Below, in pieces: positions 5,927 to 12,670 of a DNA stretch of 13,030 nucleotides. The notes beneath the pieces are model-generated. The model saw only the letters and a program-made list of their open reading frames with translations, was not told where the DNA came from and ran no database searches. This DNA is from Winogradskyella sp. (GTDB lineage Bacteria > Bacteroidota > Bacteroidia > Flavobacteriales > Flavobacteriaceae). The stretch lies in the NCBI GenBank assembly GCA_030149115.1, contig JASBSE010000350.1, positions 1-13,030 on the forward strand, written 5' to 3'. Both the position numbers and the translations under genes were made by a program. Within the stretch, counting starts at the first letter, position 1; the number at the start of each line of letters is the position of its first letter.

Positions 5927-5941
5927 TGCAACGGAAGTGCA
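5927..5941. promoter_or_regulatory. 15-bp imperfect inverted repeat at the cytochrome c promoter
   Basis: TGCAACGGAAGTGCA has outer arms TGCA/TGCA and matches the perfect 6-3-6 palindrome at 12436-12450 at 10 of 12 arm positions. It lies 13 nt before the -7 box, against 12 nt at the other site. Length and symmetry suit a Fur-family dimer, and the Fur-family gene ends 2 bp away. Confidence 0.45.
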
Positions 5942-5942
5942 T

Positions 5943-6359
5943 TTACGTATTGCATTTATTACATACCCCCTTAACAACCAGACTAGCTTCTACAGCTGTA
6001 AAGTCATTAGGTATGTCTACGTGGGGGATTTTATTATTTGGCATACAGATGGTTTCATTACAAGAGTTACAATGAAAATGAACATGTAAATCAGTTTCAA
6101 TCGCACAGTGACAACCTTCTTCACAAAGGGCATATTTGGTAACACCTGTACCGTCATCAATTTTATGAGCGATATGGTTTTTCACAAAAGTTATTAAAGT
6201 ACGATACAAGGTGGTCCTATCTGATTTTACAAAATGGTCTTCTAAATCTGTTAAACTAACTGCTACACTTTTATTTTTAAGAAGTTGTAAAACCAACAAA
6301 CGCATAGCTGTTGGTTTTACATTTCTGTTCTCCAATATTCTTTCTAATTCAATATTCAT
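5943..6359 (-). CDS. Fur-family transcriptional regulator
   Basis: A 138-residue Fur-superfamily protein. The N-terminal winged helix (about 1-80) includes the recognition-helix signature SDRTTLYRTLITF (46-58). The dimerisation half carries HVHFHCNSC (92-100) and two CXXC pairs, Cys97-Cys100 and Cys133-Cys136, that form the structural zinc site of the family. A further cluster CEEGCHC (79-85) sits at the hinge, giving extra thiols where regulatory metal is bound in Zur/Fur proteins. The many Cys/His residues favour a zinc-type or other soft-metal sensor over a classical iron Fur, but this is inference. It lies 71 bp after the adaptor gene and 73 bp before the cytochrome c gene, between pump and accessory genes, so local control is likely. 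Confidence 0.9.
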   Translation of the reverse strand: MNIELERILENRNVKPTAMRLLVLQLLKNKSVAVSLTDLEDHFVKSDRTTLYRTLITFVKNHIAHKIDDGTGVTKYALCEEGCHCAIETDLHVHFHCNSCNETICMPNNKIPHVDIPNDFTAVEASLVVKGVCNKCNT

Positions 6360-6398
6360 AATATTTCATTTTTGTTGGGTGGCAAGTTTTTATTATTA

Positions 6399-6413
6399 AT
6401 GTATCCGAAACAT
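6399..6413. promoter_or_regulatory. 15-bp near-palindrome upstream of the Fur-family gene
   Basis: ATGTATCCGAAACAT is a 7-1-7 inverted repeat with a single mismatched pair, 39 bp upstream of the regulator's ATG. Its form fits a Fur-type autoregulatory box, but its sequence differs from the TGCAAC-type repeats at 5927 and 12436. No clear -7 box was found near it. Confidence 0.35.
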
Positions 6414-6430
6414 CAATAATCCCATCTCCA

Positions 6431-7630
6431 TTAATCTTCGTCTTCTAACTCGCCTTTTTTCATTTCTGCGATTAAATAGTAGGCATTATTATATGCGTAT
6501 TTTGTGTTCGCTTCTTGTTCGGTCAGAAAATCGATGGAAACCCACTTACCATCTTGAATGCTCTTTGTTACTTCATGTGGCATAAAAGCCCAATTATCAC
6601 CTTCTTTTTTAGCTGAAAACACAAAGAACCTATCACCATTAGTAACTATGGCACTTTCGGGTAGTGCCATAGCTTTAGAACTATCTGTTTGAATGCGCCC
6701 TCGAATGTACATTCCTGGTATCAGGTTGCCTTCCTTGTTCTTGATTTCAGCGTGTACGTGTATTGCCTTGGGGTTTTGCTCAAAAGTCTTTCCTACGGAA
6801 TATATTTCTGCAATAAGTTCTTTCCCTGGTATGGATTGGACGTTGAACCTAACATTCTGTCCTTCTTTGACTTTGTAAACATCCTTTTCAAAAACCATCA
6901 AATCCGCGTGTACGTGATGAGTGTCCACGATTTCCATTAAATCGGTCTGTGGTTCTACATATTGCCCTGTTTTGATTTCTACTTTTTGAACAAATCCTTC
7001 AATGGGACTTCGTAATGCCACACGCTGGTAAATTTTGCCGTTTCTTAGCCCAGAGGCACTAATACTCAATTGCTTTAGCTGGGCTTCCAATCCGTTTACC
7101 ATACCACGCGAGGCCTGATATTCCGCTTCGGCCTTTTGAAAATTGGCACCGCTTCCCACCCCTGCATTGTACAGCGTTTTTTGTCGCTCATATTCTTTTT
7201 TGAGAAATTCGCTATTGCTATAAGCATTGAGGTAATCCGTCTGTTTTTGTATGATGTTGGGGTGTGAGAGATAGGCGACTGTTTGCCCTTTGTTGACCTT
7301 ATCGCCCTCGATGACCTCGATGGAAACCACGTTGGCACCTACAACCGTTGTTATGGTGGCCTCGTTTTGTGGTGGCACTTCGAGTTGTCCGTTGGCTTCC
7401 ACATAACCACTCATATTACGCATTTGCAAAGTATCCACTTTCATTTGCAGGGCGTTAAACTGCTTTTCCGTCAATAATACTTCTTCGACTTCGCCTTCGG
7501 AATGCCCTTCTTCCATTTCGGAATTTATTTCTGTGTTCTCTTTAGTTTCGCTTTTGGAATCGCCACAAGCGGTCAACCCTAAAAGCATTGCCAGTAATCC
7601 GATAATTGTGTATTTGTATAGATTTTTCAT
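6431..7630 (-). CDS. czcB: CzcB/CusB-type periplasmic adaptor, lipoprotein
   Basis: Membrane-fusion (adaptor) subunit linking the RND pump to the outer-membrane factor. I chose the ATG at 7630, one base after the czcA stop, giving 399 residues with a clean lipoprotein signal MKNLYKYTIIGLLAMLLGLTAC-GDS (lipidated Cys22, split here between T20 and A21 for reading: GLT-AC). The earlier start at 7657 would bury this signal behind nine residues and overlap czcA. After an acidic linker with one His (EEGHSEGE) come the first lipoyl half (about 96-126), a coiled-coil hairpin (about 127-190), the second lipoyl half (about 205-235) and beta-barrel/proximal domains with HHVHADLMV and HVHAEI. No separate metal-binding extension is visible. 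Translation is probably coupled to czcA. Confidence 0.92.
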   Translation of the reverse strand: MKNLYKYTIIGLLAMLLGLTACGDSKSETKENTEINSEMEEGHSEGEVEEVLLTEKQFNALQMKVDTLQMRNMSGYVEANGQLEVPPQNEATITTVVGANVVSIEVIEGDKVNKGQTVAYLSHPNIIQKQTDYLNAYSNSEFLKKEYERQKTLYNAGVGSGANFQKAEAEYQASRGMVNGLEAQLKQLSISASGLRNGKIYQRVALRSPIEGFVQKVEIKTGQYVEPQTDLMEIVDTHHVHADLMVFEKDVYKVKEGQNVRFNVQSIPGKELIAEIYSVGKTFEQNPKAIHVHAEIKNKEGNLIPGMYIRGRIQTDSSKAMALPESAIVTNGDRFFVFSAKKEGDNWAFMPHEVTKSIQDGKWVSIDFLTEQEANTKYAYNNAYYLIAEMKKGELEDED

Positions 7631-7631
7631 T

Positions 7632-10600
7632 TTATTGCTTGAAATATTGTAGTTCAAAAACTGATTTTAAATAATTGTCGAGAGCGTCCAGCGCATCCAT
7701 TTCTGTGTTTATGGCATCACGAATAATTTGCGTGAATGCTGCATAGTCCACCGCACCTTCCTTGTAGGCAAGCAATGCACCTTTGCGCTGTTCCTCGGCG
7801 AGCGGCAAGGCTTTGCCTATATAAAATTGCCAAGATGCCTTCCATTTCTGATAGGACTGTAAGGCTTGCTGATATTCGGATTTCATTCGGCGTTGGGTAA
7901 AATCCGCATTCGCCTTTGCAATTTCGCTGTCAATTTTAGCGGCTTTGGCCTGGCTACGCTGTGTGCCTGAAAATAATGGTACGGAAATGCCTGCTTGATA
8001 GGTGTAAAACCCGTTATTGCCATCGACCTGTTGAAGTCCACCTTGTAGGTTCAACTTCGGCAGCAAATCGGTACGGGCTTCATTATAGTTCGCTTCGGCT
8101 TCGTCAATGCGCCTTTGTGAAAGTTTTAATTCTGGATGATTTTCTATACTTGTAGGTATTTCCAAAACGGATATTTTACTTTCGTTCAGTATGTCGGGAA
8201 CCGTGTAATACGTTTCTGAGACCAACCAAAGATTGAGCTTTTGCAGGGCTATGAAATAATCACTTTCTGCCTGTTGCAATTTATTGTTGATTTGCAACGC
8301 TTGATTGGTAGCCGATGAATATTCCAACCTCGAAATGGCCTCTACCTCAAAGTTGAGTTCGATAGCCTTTTCGAATTGAGCGTATATAGAATCCAGCTCA
8401 CGGTACAGTTCATATTTCTGTCGTTGTTGGTATGCCTGCGACCACGCCTTTTTTACTTCCTGTTCCACTTGCAGTCCAGAAAGGTCAAGAGCAGTTTCTG
8501 CCAATGCGATACGCTGTTTCTGTAAACGCCTTTTCGCACCGATTCCGAACAGATTAATATTCTGTTGCCCAACACCTACTAAAGTATAAATACCCTGACT
8601 ATCGCCTACTTCCTCACCGCCCGTGAAAACTTGGGTCTTGCCAAGGTCATAAGCTGTGCCTTTGAGGGCGTTCTGTTTTTGGATTTCCAACTGTTTTGTT
8701 TTCAAAAGCGGATAGTTTTCCTTCGAGATTTCCACTGCCCGTTCCAATGAGATAACCGGTAGTGAGTCTTTCGGTCGGACTTGTTGGGCTTTCACCAAAT
8801 TGGACGTAAACAATAGACAGACTACTGCCGTAGCGGTAACGAATTTTGGATTGGGTTTTTTCTTCTGTTCTGAACGTTTCTCGACCCATTGATAAAATAT
8901 GGGAAGGATAAAGAGCGTCAAGAGCGTAGAAGTAATCAATCCACCGATTACCACGGTTGCCAAGGGTCGTTGCACTTCTGCCCCTGCCGATGCTGAAATG
9001 GCCATTGGAAGAAATCCTAAAATATCGGTAAATGCAGTTAACATTATTGGGCGAATCCTACGTTTTGTGCCTTCTACGATACGGTCTTTCAAGTTGGTCA
9101 CGCCTTCTTCCTTCAGCTCATTTAGACCGCTGATCATTACCAGTCCGTTCAGGACGGCAACACCAAAGAGGACGATAAAGCCGACCCCTGCGGAAATACT
9201 GAAGGGCATATCTCTTAACCACAGGGCGAAAACACCACCTATGGACGCCATTGGTATGGCCAAGTAAATCATCAAGGTCTGTGGAAAGGATTTTAATGCG
9301 AAATAAATCAAGATGAAAATCAACAATAAAGCAATCGGGACCACAGTCTGTAATCGCTCGCTTGCTCTTTCAAGATTTTCAAATGCACCACCATACCGAA
9401 TAAAATAGCCTGGTGGTAATTCAAGATTTGCGTCCAGTTTATCCTTAATCTCGTTAACTAAGGATTCCACATCACGTCCGCGCACATTTACACCCACGTA
9501 GGTTCTTCGGTTGGTATTGTCCCGACTTATCTGCATCGGACCTGGTTCGTATTCGATTGTGGCCAGTTCTTGAAGCGGAATCTGCGAGCCGTTAGGCAAA
9601 TTGATGTACAGATTCCTAATGTCATTGATGTCAGTTCGGTTCTGCTCGTCGAGCCTAACGACCAAGTCAAAACGCTTTTCGCCTTCAAAAATCACACCTG
9701 CATATCCGCCCGCAAAAGCGGACTGCACCATTATATTCAGTAGGTCGATACTCACACCATACTGTGCCAGTTTGTTGCGATTGTATTTAATGGTCATTTG
9801 GGGCAATCCAGAAGTTGCTTCTGCCCTCATATCACCTATTCCTTCAGTACCCGCTATGATTTTTGTAATCTCATCGGCCTTTGCAGCAAGTACGTCTATA
9901 TCCTCACCATAAATTTTAATGGCAACATCTTCTCGAATACCCTCTAACAGTTCATTAAAGCGCATTTCGATTGGTTGGGTAAACTCATAATTTACGCCCG
10001 GTATAATGCTTACCGCTTCCTTCATTTTATCAATAAGTTCATCCTTGTTATCAGCGGACACCCATTCGTCTTGGGGTTTTAGAATAACAAATACATCAGC
10101 AAAATCCATCGGCATCGGGTCCGTGGGCACTTCGGCCACACCGATACGGCTTACAATTTTTTCAACTTCCGGAAATTCGGCCTTTATAATACGCTCTACT
10201 TTAGTAGTGGTCTCAATTGTTTCGCTAAGTGAGCTTCCGGGTTTAAGTATCGTGTGAAATGCAATATCGCCTTCATCCAGTTGGGGAATGAATTCGCCAC
10301 CCATTCTTGTAAACATAAAAACGGTAAGGGCAAATATGGCGACGGCAATTCCAACAATCCATTTCCCTTTGTTTAAGGTCTTAACCAAAAGTGGTTCATA
10401 CTTCCGCTGTACCCAATGCACGAAACGGTCACCCCAAGATTTTTTTTCCGTCTTGGGTGGTTTTAGGAATAGGGCAGACATCATCGGAACATAGGTCAGG
10501 CAAAGAAACATAGCACCTATCATTGCAAATATGAATGTCAGCGCCATTGGTTTAAACATTTTGCCCTCAATACCTTCCAACGCCAGTATGGGCAAGAACA

Positions 10601-11975
10601 CAATAAGGATTATCAATTGCCCAAAGAAGGCAGCGTTCATCATCTTTTTTGATGCATTTGCGGCTATATCATCACGTTTTTCCTTGTTTAAAGACTTCTT
10701 TTTTAAGATGTAGCTTCCCATTAAGAATACGCTGGCTTCCACGATTATTACCGCCCCATCTACGATAATGCCAAAATCGATAGCACCTAAGCTCATCAGG
10801 TTCGCCCATACGTCAAAAACGTTCATAAGAATAAATGCGAACAATAGGGAAAGCGGAATAGTGGAAGCTACAATCAACCCACCACGCCAGTTACCCAAGA
10901 GGAAGACCAAGACGAAAATTACGATGAGTGCGCCTTCCAAGAGATTGTTTCGTACCGTTCCCGTGGTTTCGCTTATTAACTTGCTTCTATCCAATAAAGG
11001 CTGTATGACAACCCCTTCCGGTAGGGACTTCTGTATTTCGGCCATTCGCTCTTTTACACGGACAATGACATCGTTTGAATTTGCCCCTTTGAGCATCATA
11101 ACCAACCCACCAACGACCTCGCCTTCGCCATCCTGTGTCAAAGCCCCATATCGAACAGCTGAACCATACCGTACATCGGCAACATCGCTTACGGTAATGG
11201 GCAAACCATTTTCATTTTTAATGACGATTTTTTTAATATCATCAAGGCTTCGCACTAAACCTTCGCCACGGATGAAGTTGGCTTGATGGTTTTTCTCAAT
11301 GTACGCACCACCCGTATTTTTGTTATTTGTTTCCAATGCCTTAAAAACATCGGTAATCGTTAGTCCGATTGCCCTTAATTCGTTAGGATCAACGGCGACC
11401 TCATATTGCTTTATTTTTCCGCCGATGGCATTAATTTCCACAACGCCAGGTACCATTGCCATTTGCCGTTGCACAATCCAATCTTGCATTGTACGCAAAT
11501 CGGACAATGAATATTTATCTTGAAAATTAGGTTCGACTTTTAGGGTATATTGATAGACTTCGCCTAAGCCTGTGGTAATTGGACCGATAGAAGGTTGACC
11601 AAACCCTTCAGGAATCTGTTCACGTACTTCGGTCAGTTTTTCGGAAACAAGCTGACGGGGCAAGTAAGTTCCCATATCGTCATCGAAAACGATGGTAACC
11701 ACGGAAAGTCCAAAACGCGAAACTGAGCGAATTTCCTTTACATTGGGCAAATTACTCATCGCAACTTCTACTGGATAGGTTACGAATTGCTCGATATCCT
11801 CTGTGCCCAGATTGGGCGATTGTGTGATGACTTGTACCTGATTATTGGTAACATCCGGCACAGCATCAATGGGAACTTGGGTCATACTATAAATACCGGC
11901 ACCAATTAGAGCCAATGTAAGCAGACCGATAATGAATTTGTTATTGATTGAAAAATCAATGATTCTGTTAATCAT
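7632..11975 (-). CDS. czcA: CzcA-type RND metal pump fused to a TolC-like outer-membrane factor
   Basis: A 1447-residue fusion. Residues 1 to about 1033 are a complete heavy-metal RND transporter with twelve membrane helices; the fourth has AIDFGIIVDGAVIIVE, where Asp400, Asp406 and Glu413 match the proton/metal residues Asp402, Asp408 and Glu415 of CzcA. This is the HME1 (Zn/Co/Cd) pattern rather than the copper-type CusA one, and QPIEMRFNELLEGIREDVA (668-686) also resembles CzcA. After a basic linker (KRSEQKKKPNPK) comes a signal-peptide-like hydrophobic stretch (1044-1063) ending LVKAQQ, then about 384 residues of coiled-coil/beta pattern typical of the outer-membrane efflux family. The adaptor gene follows after 1 bp. 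Such fusions are known in Bacteroidetes. By eye the gene is less AT-rich than its neighbours. The start ATG at 11975 opens with a normal RND helix. Confidence 0.95.
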   Translation of the reverse strand: MINRIIDFSINNKFIIGLLTLALIGAGIYSMTQVPIDAVPDVTNNQVQVITQSPNLGTEDIEQFVTYPVEVAMSNLPNVKEIRSVSRFGLSVVTIVFDDDMGTYLPRQLVSEKLTEVREQIPEGFGQPSIGPITTGLGEVYQYTLKVEPNFQDKYSLSDLRTMQDWIVQRQMAMVPGVVEINAIGGKIKQYEVAVDPNELRAIGLTITDVFKALETNNKNTGGAYIEKNHQANFIRGEGLVRSLDDIKKIVIKNENGLPITVSDVADVRYGSAVRYGALTQDGEGEVVGGLVMMLKGANSNDVIVRVKERMAEIQKSLPEGVVIQPLLDRSKLISETTGTVRNNLLEGALIVIFVLVFLLGNWRGGLIVASTIPLSLLFAFILMNVFDVWANLMSLGAIDFGIIVDGAVIIVEASVFLMGSYILKKKSLNKEKRDDIAANASKKMMNAAFFGQLIILIVFLPILALEGIEGKMFKPMALTFIFAMIGAMFLCLTYVPMMSALFLKPPKTEKKSWGDRFVHWVQRKYEPLLVKTLNKGKWIVGIAVAIFALTVFMFTRMGGEFIPQLDEGDIAFHTILKPGSSLSETIETTTKVERIIKAEFPEVEKIVSRIGVAEVPTDPMPMDFADVFVILKPQDEWVSADNKDELIDKMKEAVSIIPGVNYEFTQPIEMRFNELLEGIREDVAIKIYGEDIDVLAAKADEITKIIAGTEGIGDMRAEATSGLPQMTIKYNRNKLAQYGVSIDLLNIMVQSAFAGGYAGVIFEGEKRFDLVVRLDEQNRTDINDIRNLYINLPNGSQIPLQELATIEYEPGPMQISRDNTNRRTYVGVNVRGRDVESLVNEIKDKLDANLELPPGYFIRYGGAFENLERASERLQTVVPIALLLIFILIYFALKSFPQTLMIYLAIPMASIGGVFALWLRDMPFSISAGVGFIVLFGVAVLNGLVMISGLNELKEEGVTNLKDRIVEGTKRRIRPIMLTAFTDILGFLPMAISASAGAEVQRPLATVVIGGLITSTLLTLFILPIFYQWVEKRSEQKKKPNPKFVTATAVVCLLFTSNLVKAQQVRPKDSLPVISLERAVEISKENYPLLKTKQLEIQKQNALKGTAYDLGKTQVFTGGEEVGDSQGIYTLVGVGQQNINLFGIGAKRRLQKQRIALAETALDLSGLQVEQEVKKAWSQAYQQRQKYELYRELDSIYAQFEKAIELNFEVEAISRLEYSSATNQALQINNKLQQAESDYFIALQKLNLWLVSETYYTVPDILNESKISVLEIPTSIENHPELKLSQRRIDEAEANYNEARTDLLPKLNLQGGLQQVDGNNGFYTYQAGISVPLFSGTQRSQAKAAKIDSEIAKANADFTQRRMKSEYQQALQSYQKWKASWQFYIGKALPLAEEQRKGALLAYKEGAVDYAAFTQIIRDAINTEMDALDALDNYLKSVFELQYFKQ

Positions 11976-11990
11976 AGATAAAGAGGGTAT

Positions 11991-12105
11991 TAATTCAGTT
12001 TATATTTGCATTGAACACATTGAATACAATACAACGCGCAGTATTGATATATCCAAATTTGGATATATCAAAACAGGATATAGCTATCCCATCAAAACTG
12101 AATTA
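11991..12105. repeat. Long-range inverted repeat upstream of czcA
   Basis: TAATTCAGTTT (11991-12001) and AAACTGAATTA (12095-12105) are perfect 11-bp inverted arms 93 bp apart. They enclose the 28-bp palindrome at 12044-12071, a 6-bp pair CAATAC/GTATTG (12027-12032, 12041-12046) and a GGATA/TATCC hairpin (12076-12089 region). The outer high-coordinate arm contains the DUF6660 stop codon; the other arm lies 16 bp before the czcA start. Confidence 0.7.
12044..12071. promoter_or_regulatory. Perfect 28-bp palindrome in the czcA leader
   Basis: Arm TTGATATATCCAAA (12044-12057) is followed at once by its exact reverse complement (12058-12071). It lies 69-96 bp upstream of the czcA start, between DUF6660 and czcA. 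No T-run follows on the minus strand, so it is not a standard terminator; a dimeric-regulator operator or an mRNA hairpin controlling read-through or stability are the main options. Confidence 0.75.
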
Positions 12106-12411
12106 TGCCCGAGGGGGCTGAAAAAGGGTAAGGGATATGTCTTTGCCCAAGCTATCAAAGTGGGCAAAGTTATCTTGTGGAATTACTGGCTGTAGTGGCT
12201 CAAAAGGCACAATACCAAAGTCTATACTGTGACAGTGGCAACATTGACACTCACAGAAAGGCGAGCACAATTCGCAGCCTTGGTCGTGGTCGCCGTTAAA
12301 ATCTGATGCTAAAGTAATTTGGGAATCATCTTTAACATTGCCTGAATCACCACACGGCACTACATTTAGTGCCAAAAAGTAAATTGATAATATGAATGCG
12401 AAATATTTCAA
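12103..12411 (-). CDS. DUF6660-type Cys/His-rich exported protein
   Basis: A 102-residue protein with a signal peptide (MKYFAFILSIYFLALNVVPC) and a striking cluster CELCSPFCECQCCHCH at 46-61 with seven cysteines in fifteen residues, preceded by DHDQ. The C-terminus DISLTLFQPPRA is a recognisable ending of the family found beside CzcA/CusA genes in Bacteroidetes. A periplasmic or surface metal-binding role feeding or shielding the pump is inferred from the Cys/His cluster and position. The start is TTG at 12411; no ATG exists in frame nearby. A perfect TATCTTTG box lies only 4 bp upstream, so the message may be nearly leaderless. It ends 127 bp before czcA. Confidence 0.75.
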   Translation of the reverse strand: MKYFAFILSIYFLALNVVPCGDSGNVKDDSQITLASDFNGDHDQGCELCSPFCECQCCHCHSIDFGIVPFEPLQPVIPQDNFAHFDSLGKDISLTLFQPPRA

Positions 12412-12415
12412 GTTA

Positions 12416-12423
12416 CAAAGATA
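12416..12423 (-). promoter_or_regulatory. -7 box upstream of the DUF6660 gene
   Basis: The minus strand reads TATCTTTG, a perfect TAnnTTTG match. A start about 5-7 nt on would fall at or just inside the TTG start codon at 12411-12409, implying a leaderless or very short-leader message. TTG elements upstream are 14 or 25 nt away, both outside the usual spacing. Confidence 0.45.
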
Positions 12424-12435
12424 AAAATATTATGA

Positions 12436-12450
12436 TGCAACTGTGTTGCA
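12436..12450. promoter_or_regulatory. 15-bp perfect-arm inverted repeat at the DUF6660 promoter
   Basis: TGCAACTGTGTTGCA has perfect 6-bp arms around three bases, ending 12 nt before the -7 box and covering the -33 region. The related site at 5927-5941 holds the same position before the cytochrome c promoter. The 15-bp length fits a Fur-family 7-1-7 site; the regulator at 5943-6359 is a candidate. Confidence 0.5.
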
Positions 12451-12463
12451 AATATGATTAAGG

Positions 12464-12670
12464 TCAACAGCAATTTCCATTTTCTTGAATTGAAGGACAA
12501 GGAACTGTTCCATAAGAACAATACACACAACAATCTCCTTCGTTTGGTTTCAGAACCGTTTTGCAACTCTCACATTCATAAAAGAATTGACAGGATTCTG
12601 TTGGCATTTCTTCTACCTTTTTATATCCGCAGTTTGGACAAGTGATTTCAGATGTTAATATAGCTTCCAT
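12464..12670 (-). CDS. GDCCVxC-family small zinc-ribbon-like protein
   Basis: A 68-residue, cysteine-rich protein. It has two CXXC pairs typical of a zinc ribbon, CPNCGYKK (Cys11, Cys14) and CESCKT (Cys33, Cys36), then the family hallmark GDCCVYC (about 45-51) and a C-terminal ENGNCC. Members of this family can carry selenocysteine in the CCVxC motif; here all positions are ordinary TGT or TGC cysteines. No signal peptide or membrane segment is present, so it should be cytosolic. Its ATG overlaps the upstream merTP stop by one base (TAATG), with an AAGGA-like ribosome site inside merTP, so translation is coupled. Metal handling downstream of MerTP is inferred from this link; the biochemical role is not established. 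Confidence 0.85.
   Translation of the reverse strand: MEAILTSEITCPNCGYKKVEEMPTESCQFFYECESCKTVLKPNEGDCCVYCSYGTVPCPSIQENGNCC

Noticed and set aside
7655..7657. Upstream start for the adaptor at 7657
   Set aside because: It overlaps czcA and puts nine residues ahead of a standard lipoprotein signal; the ATG at 7630 sits one base after the czcA stop.
8899..11523. Several plus-strand open frames of 60-172 codons within czcA
   Set aside because: They are shadows of a well-supported minus-strand gene, show Ser/Thr/Pro/Ile-rich composition typical of antisense frames, and match no family.
11976..12102. Metal riboswitch in the czcA leader
   Set aside because: The hairpins do not resemble the four-way-junction NiCo (czcD) riboswitch or other leader RNAs I know; only inverted repeats are supported.
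12107..12118. GCCCGAGGGGGC as a second G-tract operator
   Set aside because: It lies inside the last DUF6660 codons (conserved PPRA ending), so the sequence is explained by coding, and no promoter elements flank it.
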